NCBI GenBank assembly: GCA_963556195.1
Contig: OY744532.1
Location: forward strand, 107,500,583 to 107,564,582
Length of the DNA: 64,000 nt
Direction: 5' to 3'
DNA from: Sepiola atlantica
Taxonomy: Eukaryota; Mollusca; Cephalopoda; Sepiida; Sepiolidae
Shown: piece by piece, positions 45,287 through 56,345 of the stretch
Numbering within the stretch: the first letter of the stretch is position 1
How the letters are laid out: the number at the start of each line of letters is the position of its first letter
Translations under genes and position numbers: made by a program
The notes under the pieces: generated by a model
The model's database searches: none
Told to the model about the DNA's origin: nothing
Seen by the model: the letters and a program-made list of their open reading frames with translations, nothing else

Positions 45287-45905
45287 TGCTTCTCATCATC
45301 ATCATCGGTTTCACGTCTGTTTTATATGCTGGCATGTGTTGGACGGCTTTAAAAAATTGACTTCCAAACTAACCTATCTCTGGCAAAATTCTAATTTATC
45401 TTTCTTTTTCGCAAATCAATCCTTATCACTTTCTCCAATGTTTTCTTAGGCCTAGCCCTGCCGACTAACCTCTCACCTTAACTGTCTCGGTATTTTGGCA
45501 GAGATAAAAGTGTAGTATCTGAAACGATGGATGCTACACCCCTTTGACCAGTACCGTCTTGACCTTCGGGCCTTCATTTCGCCGGTTTTAGGGATTGTCC
45601 TGTGCAATTCTAGGAGGTCCACCCTCCCAGGCTTGGCCTTCTCACTTTTGTAAGAGGGGCTAGTTTATCGCTGTCTAGGCTTTTATTTATCCCTCAGGTC
45701 CATTTTTATCACTTTCATCCAATGTTTTCCTTGGTCTTCCCCTGTGAACTGAACCTGCTACCTCAACTGTTCTACATCTACTAACCCAAGAACTCTCATC
45801 CATCCTTCTAAAGTCGCCATACCATCGGATTCTACTCGATACATTTGATCTGCTCGATTTACATGTGATTATTTTCCCATTCGCTTTCATCTTCATCTTC
45901 ATCTT
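45287..45905 (-). mobile_element. RTE-like LINE 3' fragment with GAT-repeat tail
   Basis: A minus-strand frame (45,687-45,902) contains SRIRWYGDFRRMDESSWVSR, then VEVAGSVHRGRPRKTLDE. This is the R-W-x-G-x-x-x-R-M then R-R-G-R-P-x-K-T-W signature at the C-terminus of RTE-type and related endonuclease/RT polyproteins. The minus strand then runs through about 330 bp and ends in GATGATGATGATG (+ strand CATCATCATCATC at 45,293-45,305), the microsatellite tail usual for RTE elements. A second, more diverged copy of the GRPRK region lies at about 45,415-45,490, so the fragment carries an internal duplication. Its 5' end lies only about 45 bp from the last ACSL exon. Confidence 0.7.
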
Positions 45906-45948
45906 CTGGACTTACAATAATTTGTTTTCTTTTTCATAATTATTTCAG

Positions 45949-46086
45949 GTCAAAGATATTTTCCTCCATCCTCAACTGTTCACCATTGAAAACGGTCTGC
46001 TGTCACCAACATTAAAAAGCAAAAGAATAGCCTTACGCAAATACTTTAAGGAGTATATAGACAAACTCTACGAAGACAATATGTGA
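45949..46086 (+). CDS. Long-chain acyl-CoA synthetase (ACSL), terminal coding exon
   Basis: The exon is 138 bp including the TGA at 46,084-46,086, after the acceptor TATTTCAG. It encodes 45 residues starting VKDIFLHPQLFTIENGLLSP and ending KLYEDNM. The VK-x-I-x-L-H-P, F-x-I-E-N-G-L-L and T-x-K-x-K-R motifs are the classic end of the ACSL fold, including the conserved lysine-rich turn near the active site. The three exons give 103 contiguous residues. No AATAAA lies within 100 bp downstream. One at 47,338-47,343 would give a 3' UTR of about 1.25 kb containing a fold-back element, but this is only a possibility. Confidence 0.92.
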   Translation, partial: VKDIFLHPQLFTIENGLLSPTLKSKRIALRKYFKEYIDKLYEDNM

Positions 46087-46195
46087 ATCGCTAAAGGGCG
46101 ACCTTTAGTGACCTCTAGTAATCTGAATATTCTAGTTAACTAACTCATAAAAATACAAAATGACAACAAGGATGAAGAGCAAAACTAATATTACT
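46087..46195. other. ACSL 3' flank, no recognised feature
   Basis: This AT-rich stretch between the ACSL stop codon and the fold-back element is presumably the start of the 3' UTR. No canonical polyadenylation signal is present. Confidence 0.5.
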
Positions 46196-47200
46196 AAAAC
46201 TTTTGTACTTATATCGAATATGAACCAGTTTCCGTGAACTTCCCGTCGGCAGCGTTCGGCATGTTTCATAAACATCCAAGAAATGACGAGGCGAATGGTG
46301 GCAGACTATAACTTCGATACGTTGGCTGCGTCGTATTTTTTTTAGTTTCATTTTCTAAGAAAGATAGCAAATAACAAAACAAAAAAAAACGAACAAAACA
46401 TAATGAAATTATTGTTAAAGAATAATAATTATTTTTTCAGTTTCATTTTCTAAGAAAGATAGTAAATAACAAAACAAAAAAAACAAACAAAACATAACGA
46501 AATTATTGTTAAAGAATAATAATTTTTTTTTGTATCTAATGTTGATTTTGTAGGAATTTATCAATGGCGAAACTCGAGAAAGAGACTGATATTTCTTTAT
46601 AGTACTGATATCGAATATGAACCAGTTTCCGTGAACTTCACGTCGGCAGCGTACGGGCATGCTACGAGAGATGACGAGGCGAATGGTGGCAGACGATAAC
46701 TTCGATACGTTGCTGCGTCGTATTTTTGTCAGTTTTATTTTCAAGAAAGATAGCAACTAACAAAAAAACGTGTCACTTACGAAATTCCAAGCTCTACATT
46801 TAGTGTTCGTACACCTCCATGAATACTTGTCCGTTATTCTTTTTCTTTCTATCGACCGGCACATGTAATAGCATTTCTGACATGTTTGTTTTTTTGCCAA
46901 CAGCTTTCTTTCCTGACTTCGGGATATTCGACACTACTACACAGCTCTTAGCAATTCATTTGTTTTTGTCTTTTAGGGGGGGGGGGAATTTAACAGGAAA
47001 TAAACATGCACTGGGTTTGATCAATTGCTTCGGACTTTAATCAATTTCAATACTGGTTAGAAAATTGTCGTCTGGTGTCTGACGGCTGATTGGCTAATCG
47101 CCCGTCATCTCTCAGGTGTTTACGTAACATGCCGAAACGCTGCCGGCGCGAAGTTTACGGAAACTGGTTCATATTCGATAGAAGTACCAAAACTTTTATA
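46196..47200. mobile_element. Fold-back/MITE-like element with about 100-bp inverted arms
   Basis: The left arm (46,196-46,290) reads TATCGAATATGAACCAGTTT, then CGTCGGCAGCG, then GGCATGTTTC. The right arm (47,095-47,200) is its inverted, diverged counterpart (AAACTGGTTCATATTCGATA, with CGCTGCCGGCG and ACATGCCG before it). A second copy of the left arm in direct orientation sits at 46,600-46,740. A 95-bp direct duplication (GTTTCATTTTCTAAGAAAG at 46,345 and 46,440) lies between. The interior has no convincing coding frame, and no target-site duplication could be fixed. This is a non-autonomous DNA element by structure; the superfamily is not identified. Confidence 0.65.
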
Positions 47201-48039
47201 TTTGCAGCATAAGACTGACACACAAATACATAACTCGTGTGTTTAAATTGTATGAAGATCCGAATGAAATTTCTTGACCATTTTATGGAAACTTTGAGAA
47301 AGCTCTTCCCTACATTTACTGAAAATCATTTCAAACAAATAAAATGTATAAAACAACTGACTTTGTTTTATGTTTTGAATAACTTTATGAGTGAAATTTT
47401 GTTTTCTTCATCAAAACTTTGCGGGTGGCGTCATAATGGACATGGCATTGTCTCGGTTGATTGCTAGGGAGATGCGATGGAATGTCCAAGTGGTCTCTCG
47501 AAACTTGGGCACGAACATGTAACCATGTAAAATTACACACAGACACGTATGTGTATACAGAGTTGAAGGAAAAAAATAACATAAAAATCGAAGTTTATTT
47601 GTTTATGTGTTAATTAAGCAAAAAAAATGTTTCATTTACAATTGTCAACTAATTAGTTTGATTTACAATTGTCACATAATTAGTTTTGCAAACTGAAATT
47701 TTACATTCAAATCAAATCATTTACATTCATTAGAAAAAAATAGTTTTTTTCTCAGTATCCGTTTCAATTTGAAATTTTTAACACAATACAGAAATGAACT
47801 AGTGAAAAAGTATTCTGTTATATTTTGCGAACATTCACTAAAAGACACCACAATTAGTAAAAAAAAAAAAAAAAATTAGTGACATGTATTTAGAAATAAA
47901 AATAATAAAAATAACCCAGACCGAAACTAAAATTTTGATCAGTGAAACATCTTGGGCGAGTAAATATAGTTTACGTAATAGAATGCAAATACTCGTTATT
48001 GTAAAAAAAATGTCCAGAATTTCTATTCCATGAATAAAA
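47201..48039. other. AT-rich intergenic sequence
   Basis: No gene is recognised here. There are A/T homopolymer runs, a short direct repeat (TTTACAATTGTCA at 47,635 and 47,662) and an AATAAA at 47,338-47,343 that could in principle serve the ACSL transcript. Open frames are short and show no family resemblance. Confidence 0.6.
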
Positions 48040-48277
48040 AAAAGACCATAGTCGAGGTCGACCCAAACGCTCCCTTTTCATTAGGTATTACACCAAGGTG
48101 TAGGAGAGGGCGCCATATTTTACTAGGATTACTTCACTTACTCTTGAACCTCAACTCATAATGCTGAGCGTTTTGCAAGGGGACATAAAGTACGATTTTT
48201 AAGTCTTTAATATGACTTGACCGAGAATTGAACCCTGGTCTCCCAGCCGATTAACGAACACTCTTACTATTATGCTA
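48040..48277 (-). mobile_element. tRNA-derived SINE remnant
   Basis: Read on the minus strand, a tRNA-like head shows an A-box-like TAGCATAATAGTAAGAGT (+ strand 48,260-48,277) and a B-box GGTTCAATTC (+ strand 48,225-48,234) about 25 bp apart. A GACTTAAAAATCGTACTTTA segment and a body with GCTCAGCATTATGAGTTGAG follow. The boxes are in the order and spacing of an RNA polymerase III internal promoter, and the arrangement is that of a tRNA-headed SINE. It is not a functional tRNA gene. The family name is not certain. Confidence 0.62.
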
Positions 48278-49093
48278 AATGGGTCGGTTGTATGCCAAAT
48301 GGATCAGTTTAATTTCAAATAGGCCGGTTTTATGCCAAATGGATCGGTTTAATTTCAAATGGGCCAGTTTAATGCCAAATCGATCGGTTTTGTTTTAAAC
48401 GGGCCGGTTTAATGTCAAATGGATCGGTTTTGTTTAAAATGAGCCGGTTTAATTATTTCCAATTGGCCGGTTTTATGTAATATGGATCGGTTTAATTTAA
48501 AATGGGCCGGTTTTATGCCAAATGGATCGGTTTAATTTCAAATGGGCCGGTTTTATGCCAAATGGATCGGTTTAATTTCAAATGGGCCGGTTTTATGCCA
48601 AATGGATCGGTTTAATTTCAAATGGGCCGGTTTTATGCCAAATGGATCGGTTTTATTTCCAATGGCCGGTTTTATGCCAAATGCGTCTATTTTATTTCAA
48701 ATGAGCCGGCTTTAAGCCAATGGATCGGTTTAATTTTAAATGGGCCGGTTTTATGCCAAATGTATCGGTTTTATTTCAAATGGGCCGGTTTTATGCCAAA
48801 TAGATCAGTTTAATTTCCAATGGGCCGATTTTATGCCAAATGCATCGTTTTTATTTCAACTGGGCCGGGTTTATTTCAAATGGGCCGGTTTTATTTCAAA
48901 TGGGTCGGTTTTATGCCAAAGGGATCGGTTTACTTTCAAATAGGTCGGTTTTATGCCAAATGGATCGGTTTTATTTCCAATGGCCCTGTTTTATGCCAAA
49001 TGGATCGGTTTTATTTCCAATGGCCCTGTTTTATTCCAAATGGATCCGTTTTATACCAAATGGATCGGTTTAATTTCCAATGGGCCGGTTTAA
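48270..49093. repeat. 20/40-bp GGCCGGTTTTATGCC minisatellite
   Basis: Two alternating 20-bp half-units make a 40-bp repeat: GGGCCGGTTTTATGCCAAAT and GGATCGGTTTAATTTCAAAT, about 40 half-units in all. Because 60 bp is a multiple of three, long but repetitive frames arise (48,622-49,125), rich in F, Y, N, G and M. These are not genes. The left end merges with the SINE head. The right end stops about 175 bp downstream of the chitin-deacetylase stop codon. Confidence 0.95.
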
Positions 49094-49183
49094 TGAAAAC
49101 TCGGGATAATAATGGAAGAGTTTAACTGCAAACAAAACAAAGAAAACACAAAAATGGCTAAACAAAATTATTTTTTGTCAAAA

Positions 49184-49189
49184 TTTATT
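49184..49189 (-). promoter_or_regulatory. Polyadenylation signal AATAAA of the CE4 gene
   Basis: TTTATT on the + strand reads AATAAA on the minus strand, about 78 bp after the stop codon of the chitin-deacetylase-like gene. Position and orientation fit its 3' UTR. Confidence 0.6.
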
Positions 49190-49266
49190 TTTTACACACA
49201 AAAGAATTAACATGCATAAAAAAAGAGATAGAAAGAATTTGTGTGAGAATTGGTAATCAAAGACTC

Positions 49267-50222
49267 TTATTTACAAATTGACTTATCCCATGAAGGTATT
49301 TCTGATAGTGACGACATGGGCTTTGGATTTTGCATCCAGTCGATCATCTGAGATACTGGAATCACCCAAACGTCTTTCTTTCCGGATAAATATTCCAAAA
49401 ACTCTTGCAAAACCTCAAAGTTAAATGTTTTTTTCTTGAACCATGTGGCATGAATGGCAATGCTAAATGGTGCTCGGTTTGTCAGGTAGTGAGCGTCGAA
49501 ATTTTCGCGAAAAAAGCTAAGCATTTCAGATTTATTCTTGGGTTTATTGTTCTCATCTGCCATGCTATATAAGTATTCATCGCTACCACCACTCCAAGTA
49601 ATCAACGGAACTTCCCAAAACCCAGCATAGGATCCGTTTGGACAACGTTTGATGGAGCACTCTTTAGGTGTTACTCCGTAATCAAGCGTGAATGGCCATA
49701 TTGGACGCCCAAACCTTTTGCTCACCATTGTGGAATCCCATGAAAATTGATTTCCTGTAATAACTCTATAGAGATTATCGCCGGCCAAATAAAGGAAAGG
49801 CATTCTAGTTCCTTTGATTTCGGATGTTGGTATCTCACATTCCTCTGCTAGTAAGGTTTGCATACCAACCATCTCATCTGTAAGATCCTTCTCCGAAGCA
49901 GTGACCCACCAAACTTTTGGAAATCGATGCGTCATACTATGCGAGGCGATCTCGTGACCGTTTTGATAAAGGTCTTTAACATACTGTAAGTCGTTGAAAT
50001 CGTGCGATATAAAATATGTGAATTTCATGTAGCAACCATCTGGGTTTCTCAAGTTTTTGCTGTCTAGTTTTCGATAATATTCAATGTTATCATAATTAAC
50101 ACCGTCATCAAAAGTTACCAAAACAATTTGAGGAACATCTTTACGTTGGAGTCCACCAGGAATCGAAGTGTCTGCACATCTGCAGTTCGGCAGTTTGCAG
50201 TTATTACTGCTACAGTTCTCGG
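49267..50222 (-). CDS. Chitin deacetylase-like CE4 polysaccharide deacetylase, terminal exon
   Basis: The exon has an acceptor TTTAG ending at 50,223; its first two bases complete a split codon. It encodes 317 residues to TAA at 49,267-49,269. The start ENCSSNNCKLPNCRCADTSI then PGGL is the cysteine-rich linker typical of animal chitin deacetylases. The NodB/CE4 motifs are all present: TFDDG (residues 36-40, catalytic base D38 and metal ligand D39), SHSMTH (metal ligands H94 and H98), R-M-P (139-141), WDST, and IHATW (H257). The enzyme family removes acetyl groups from chitin N-acetylglucosamine in cuticle, gut lining or shell-type matrices and is usually secreted. The signal peptide and any chitin-binding or LDLa domain would be in upstream exons, which are not seen. 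The intron upstream runs into the telomere-like array. No frameshift was found, so it appears catalytically competent. Confidence 0.92.
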
Positions 50223-50310
50223 CTAAAAAGGAAAAGAAAGAATTGTAAATGTAGTGATTTTAAGAAAAAAGAATAAAAAGATGCGCACGTTACATGTATT
50301 TTTTTTATAG

Positions 50311-53300
50311 TACCCTCGATTCAGCAAACAACTTCTAACCCTAACCCTGACTCTCGATTCAACAAACAACTTCTAACCCTAACCCTGGATTTAGCAAACC
50401 ACTTCTAACCCTAACCCTCGATTCAGAAAACAACTTCTAACCCTAACCCTCGATTCAGCAAACAACTTCTAACCCTAAACCTAACCCTGGATTTAGCAAA
50501 AAACTTCTAACCCCAACCCTAACCCTCGATTCAGCAAACAACTTCTAACCCTAACCCTCGATTCAGCAAACAACTTCTAACCCTAACCCTCGATTCAGCA
50601 AACAACTTCTAACCTTAATCCTAACCCTGGATTTAGCAAACAACTTCTAACTCTAACCCTCGATTTAGCCAACAACTTCTAACCCTAACCCTCAATTCAG
50701 CAAACAACTTCTAACCTTAACCCTCGATTCAGCCAACAACTTCTAACCCTAATCCTAACCCTCGATTTAGCAAACAACTTCTAACCCTAACCCTCGATTT
50801 AGCAAATAACTTCTAACCCTAACCCTCGATTTAGCAAACAACTTCTAACCCTAACCCTCGATTCAGCAAACAACTTCAAACCCTAACCCTCGATTCAGCA
50901 AACAACTTCAAACCCTAACCCTCGATTCAGCAAACAACTTCTAACCCTAACACTCGATTCAGCAAACAACTTCTAACCCTAACCCTCGATTCAACAAACA
51001 CCTTCTAACCCTAACTCTCGATTCAACAAACAACTTCTAACCCTAACCCTCGATTCAGCAAACAACTTCTAACCCTAACCCTCGATTCAGCAAATAACTT
51101 CTAATACTAACTCTCGATTTAGCAAACAACTTCTAATCCTAACCCTCGATTAAGCAAACAACTTCTAACCCTAACCCTCGATTCAGCAAACAACTTCTAA
51201 CCCTAACCCTCGATTCAGCAAACAACTTCTAACCCTAACACTCGATTTAGCAAACAACTTCTAACCCTAACCCTCGATTTAGCAAACAACTTCTAACCCT
51301 AACCCTCGATTCAGCAGACAACTTCTAACCCTAACCCTCTATTCAGCAAACAACTTCTAACCCTAACCCTCGATTTAGCAAACAACTTCTAACCCTAACC
51401 CTCGATTCAGAAAACAACTTCTAACCCTAACCCTCGATTTAGCAAACAACTTCTAATCCTAACCCTCGATTCAGAAAACAACTTCTAACCCTAATCCTAA
51501 CCCTGGATTTAGCAAACAACTTCTAACCCTAACCCTCGATTTAGAAAACAACTTCAAACCCTAACCCTAACCCTCGATTCAGCAAACAACTTCTAACCCT
51601 AACCCTGACTCTCGATTCAGCAAACAACTTCTAACCCTAACCCTCGATTCAGCAAACAACTTCTAACCCTAACCCTCGATTAAGCAAACAACTTCTAACC
51701 CTTACCCTCGATTCAGCAAACAACTTCTAACCCTAACCCTCGATTAAGCAAAAAACTTCTAACCCTAACCCTCGATTCAGCAAACAACTTCTAACCCTAA
51801 CCCTCGATTCAGCAAACAACTTCTAACCCTAACCCTCGATTCAGCAAACAACTTCTAACACTAACCCTAACCCTCGATTCAGCAAACAACTTCTAACCCT
51901 AACCCTCGATTCAGCAAACAACTTCTAACCCTAACCCTCGATTCAGCAAACAACTTCTAACCCTAACCCTCGATTCAGCAAACAACTTCTAACACTAACC
52001 CTAACCCTCGATTCAGCAAACAACTTCTAACCCTAACCCTCGATTCAGCAAACAACTTCTAACCCTAACCCTCGATTCAGCAAACAACTTCTAACCCTAA
52101 CCCTCGATTCAGCAAACAACTTCTAACACTAACCCTAACCCTCGATTCAGCAAAAAACTTCTAACCCTAACCCTCGATTCAGCAAACAACTTCTAACCCT
52201 AACCCTCGATTCAGCAAACAACTTCTAACCCTAACCCTCGATTCAGCAAACAACTTCTAACACTAACCCTAACCCTCGATTCAGCAAACAACTTCTAACC
52301 CTAACCCTCGATTCAGCAAACGACTTCTAACCCTAACCCTCGATTCAGCAAACAACTTCTAACACTAACCCTAACCCTCGATTCAGCAAACAACTTCTAA
52401 CACTAACCCTAACCCTCGATTCAGCAAACAACTTCTAACACTAACCCTCGATTCAGCCAACAACTTCTAAGCCTAACCCTCGATTTAACAAAATACTTCT
52501 AACCCTAATCCTAACCCTCGATTCAGCAAACAACTTCTAACCCTAACCCTTGATTCAGCAAACAACTTCTAACCCTAACCCTTGATTCAGCAAACAACTT
52601 CTAATCCTAACCCTCGATTCAGCAAACAACTTCTAATCCTAACCCTTGATTCAGCAAACAACTTCTTACACTAAACCTGGATTTAGCAAACAACTTCTAA
52701 CCCTAACCCTCGATTTAGCAAACAACTTCAAACCCTAATACTAACCCTCTATTCAGCAAACAACTTCTAACCCCTACCCTCGATTAAGCAAACAACTTCT
52801 AACCCTAACCCTCGATTTAGCAAGCAACTTCTAACGCTAACCCTCGATTCAGCAAACAACTTCTAAACCTAACACTAACCCTCGATTCAGTAAACAACTT
52901 CTAACCCTAACCTTCGATTTAGCAAACAACTTCTAACCCTTACCCTAACCTTCGATTCAGCAGACAACTTCTAACACTAACTCTCGATTTAGCAGACAAC
53001 TTCTAACCCTAACCCTCGATTAAGCAGACAACTTCTAACCGTAACCCTCGATTTAGCAGACAACTTCTAACCCTAACCCTCGATTTAGCAGACAACTTCT
53101 AACCGTAACCCTCGAGTCAGAAAACAACTTCTAACCCTAACCCTCGATTAAGCAAACAACTTCTAACCCTAACCCTCGATTTAGCAGACAACTTCTAACC
53201 CTAACCCTCGATTTAGCAGACAACTTCTAACCCTAACCCTCGATTTAGCAGACAACTTCTAACCGTAACCCTCGATTTAGCAGACAACTTCTAACCGTAA

Positions 53301-56300
53301 CCCTCGATTCAGCAAACAACTTCTAACCGTAACCCTCGATTCAGCAAACAACTTCTAACCCTAACCCTCGATTCAGCAAACAACTTCTAACCCTAACCCT
53401 AACCCTCGATTTAGCAAACAACTTCTAACCCTAACCCTCGATTCAGTAAACAACTTCTAACCCTAACCCTCGAGTCAGAAAACAACTTCTAACCCTAACC
53501 CTCGATTAAGCAAACAACTTCTAACCCTAACCCTCGATTTAGCAGACAACTTCTAACCGTAACCCTCGATTTAGCAGACAACTTCTAACCCTAACCCTCG
53601 ATTCAGCAAACAACTTCTAACCCTAACCCTCGATTCAGCAAACAACTTCTAACCCTAACCCTCGATTCAGCAAACAACTTCTAACCCTAACCCTCGATTC
53701 AGCAAACAACTTCTAACCCTAACCCTAACCCTCGATTTAGCAAACAACTTCTAACCCTAACCCACGATTCAGTAAACAACTTCTAACCCTAACCCTCGAT
53801 TCAGCAAACAACTTCTGACCCTAACCCTGGATTTAGCAAACAACTTCTAACCCTAACCTTCGATTTAGCAAACAACTTCAAACCGTAACCCTCGATTCAG
53901 CCAACAACTTCTAACCCTAACCCTAGATTTAGCAAACAACTTCTAACCCTAACCCTTGATTCAGCAAACAACTTCTAACCCTAACCCTCGATTAAGCAAA
54001 CAACTTCTAACCCTAATCCTAACCCTCGATTCAGCAAACAACTTCTAACCCTAACCCTTGATTCAGCAAACAACTTCTTACACTAAACCTGGATTTAGCA
54101 AACAACTTCTAACCCTAACCCTCGATTAAGCAAACAACTTCAAACCCTAACACTAACCCTCGATTCAGCAAACAACTTCTAACGCTAACCCTCGATTTAG
54201 CAAACAACTTCTAGCCCTAACCCTCGATTCAGCAAACAACTTCTAAACCTAACACTAACCCTCGATTCAGTAAACAACTTCTAACCCTAACCCTAGATTC
54301 AGCAGACTATTTCTAACCCTAACCCTCGATTTAGCAGACAACTTCTAACCCTAACCCTCGATTTAGCAGACAACTTCTTACCCTAACCCTCGATTTAGCA
54401 GACAACTTCTAACCCTAACCCTCGATTCAGCAAACAACTTCTAACCCTAACCCTCGATTTAGCAGACAACTTCTTACCCTAACCCTCGATTCAGCACACA
54501 ACTTCTAACCCTAACCCTCGATTCAGCAAACAACTTCTAACCCTAACCCTCGATTTAGCAGAAAACTTCTTACCCTAACCCTCGATTTAGCAGACAACTT
54601 CTTACCCAAACCTTCGATTCAGCAAACAACTTCTAACCCTAACCCTCGATTTAGCAAACAACTTCTAACCCTAACCCTCGATTCAGCAAACAACTTCTAA
54701 CCCTAACCCTCGATTCAGCAAACAACTTCTAACCCTAACCCTCGATTCAGCAAACAACTTCTAACCCTAACCCTCGATTCAGCAAACAACTTCTAACCCT
54801 AACCCTCGATTCAGCAAACAACTTCTAACCCTAACCCTCGATTTAGCAAACAACTTCTAACCCTAACCCTAACCCTCGATTCAACAAACAACTTCTAACC
54901 CTAACCCTCGATTCAGCAAACAACTTCTAACCCTAACCCTAACCCGCGATTCAACAAACACCTTCTAACCCTAACTCTCGATTCAACAAACAACTTCTAA
55001 CCCTAACCCTAACTCTCGATTTAGCAAACAACTTCTAACCCTAACCCTCGATTCAGCAAACAACTTCTAAACCTAACACTAACCATCGATTCAGTAAACA
55101 ACTTCTAACCCTAACCCTCGATTTAGCAAACAACTTCTAACCCTAACCCTCGATTTAGCAAACAACTTCTAACCCTAACCCTAACCCTCGATTCAGCAAA
55201 CAACTTCTAACCCTAACCCTCGATTTAGCAGACAACTTCTAACCCTAACCCTCGATTTAGCAGACAACTTCTAACCCTAACCCTCGATTTAGCAGACAAC
55301 TTCTAACCCTAACCCTCGATTTAGCAGACAACTTCTAACCCTAACCCTCGATTTAGCAGACAACTTCTAACCGTAACCCTCGATTCAGCCAACAACTTCT
55401 AACCCTAACCCTCGATTTAGCAAACAACTTTTAACCCTAACCCTAACCCTCGATTCAGCAAACAACTTCTAACCCTAACCCTCGATTTAGCAGACAACTT
55501 CTAACCCTAACCCTCGATTTAGCAGACAACTTCTAACCCTAACCCTCGATTTAGCAAACAACTTCAAACCCTAACCCTCGATTTAGCAGACAACTTCTAA
55601 CCCAAACCTTCGATTTAGCAGACAACTTCTAACCCTAACCCTCGATTCGGCAAACAACTTCTTACCCTAACCCTCGATTCAGCAAACAACTTCTAACCTT
55701 AACCCTAGATTTAGCAAACAACATCTAACCCTAAGCCTCGATTCAGCAAACAACTTCTAACCCTAACCCTAACCCTCGATTTAGCAAACAACTTCTAACC
55801 CTAACCCTCGATTTAGCAAACAACTTCTAACCCTAACCCTCGATTTAGCAAACAACTTCAAACCCTAACCCTCGATTCAGCAAACAACTTCTAACCCTAA
55901 CACTCGATTCAGCAAACAACTTCTAACCCTAACCCTCGATTCAGCAAACAACTTCTAACCCTAACCCTCGATTTAGCAAACAACTTCTAACCCTAACCCT
56001 CGATTCAGCAAACAACTTCTAACCCTAACCCTAGATTCAGCAAACAACTTCTTACCCTAACCCTCGATTCAGCAAACAACTTCTAACCCTAACCCTAGAT
56101 TCAGCAAACAACTTCTTACCCTAACCCTAGATTCAGCAAACAACTTCTAACCTTAACCCTAGATTTAGCAAACAACATCTAACCCTAAGCCTCGATTCAG
56201 CAAACAACTTCTAACCCTAACCCTAACCCTCGATTTAGCAAACAACTTCTAACCCTAACCCTCGATTCAGTAAACAACTTCTAACCCTAACCCTCGATTC

Positions 56301-56345
56301 AGCAAACAACTTCTAACCCTAACCCTCGATTTAGCAAACAACTTT
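50311..56345. repeat. Telomere-motif minisatellite (32-bp units), main block
   Basis: This is a tandem array of 32-bp units: two telomeric hexamers (CTAACCCTAACCCT) plus a 20-bp spacer CGATTCAGCAAACAACTTCT. Units of 38 or 44 bp contain one or two extra hexamers (for example AACACTAACCCT). Common spacer variants are ATTTAG, ATTAAG, AGCAGACAAC and AACTTCAAAC. There are roughly 180 copies by length. All units keep one orientation, with TTAGGG on the minus strand. A nearly regular (32,32,32,38) sub-pattern with AACACT is seen at about 51,840-52,440. This is interstitial, not a chromosome end, because unique sequence flanks it. It lies in the intron upstream of the last chitin-deacetylase exon. 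Confidence 0.95.

Noticed and set aside
46145..47040. Open frames within the fold-back element
   Set aside because: They lie in duplicated inverted-arm sequence and AT-rich filler and match no family.
47237..47582. Short open frames in the intergenic region
   Set aside because: Short, AT-biased and without motifs or splice context.
48220..48280. Functional tRNA gene
   Set aside because: A- and B-box-like sequences are present but diverged, and no full cloverleaf with paired acceptor stem could be drawn; the downstream body fits a SINE.
48622..49125. Overlapping open frames of 63-101 codons rich in F, Y, N and G
   Set aside because: They are produced by the 20/40-bp repeat (60 bp is divisible by three) and have no start context or family resemblance.
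50311..56345. A true telomere or chromosome end
   Set aside because: Hexamers are interrupted every 12 bp by a constant spacer, and non-telomeric sequence with genes and transposons flanks both sides.
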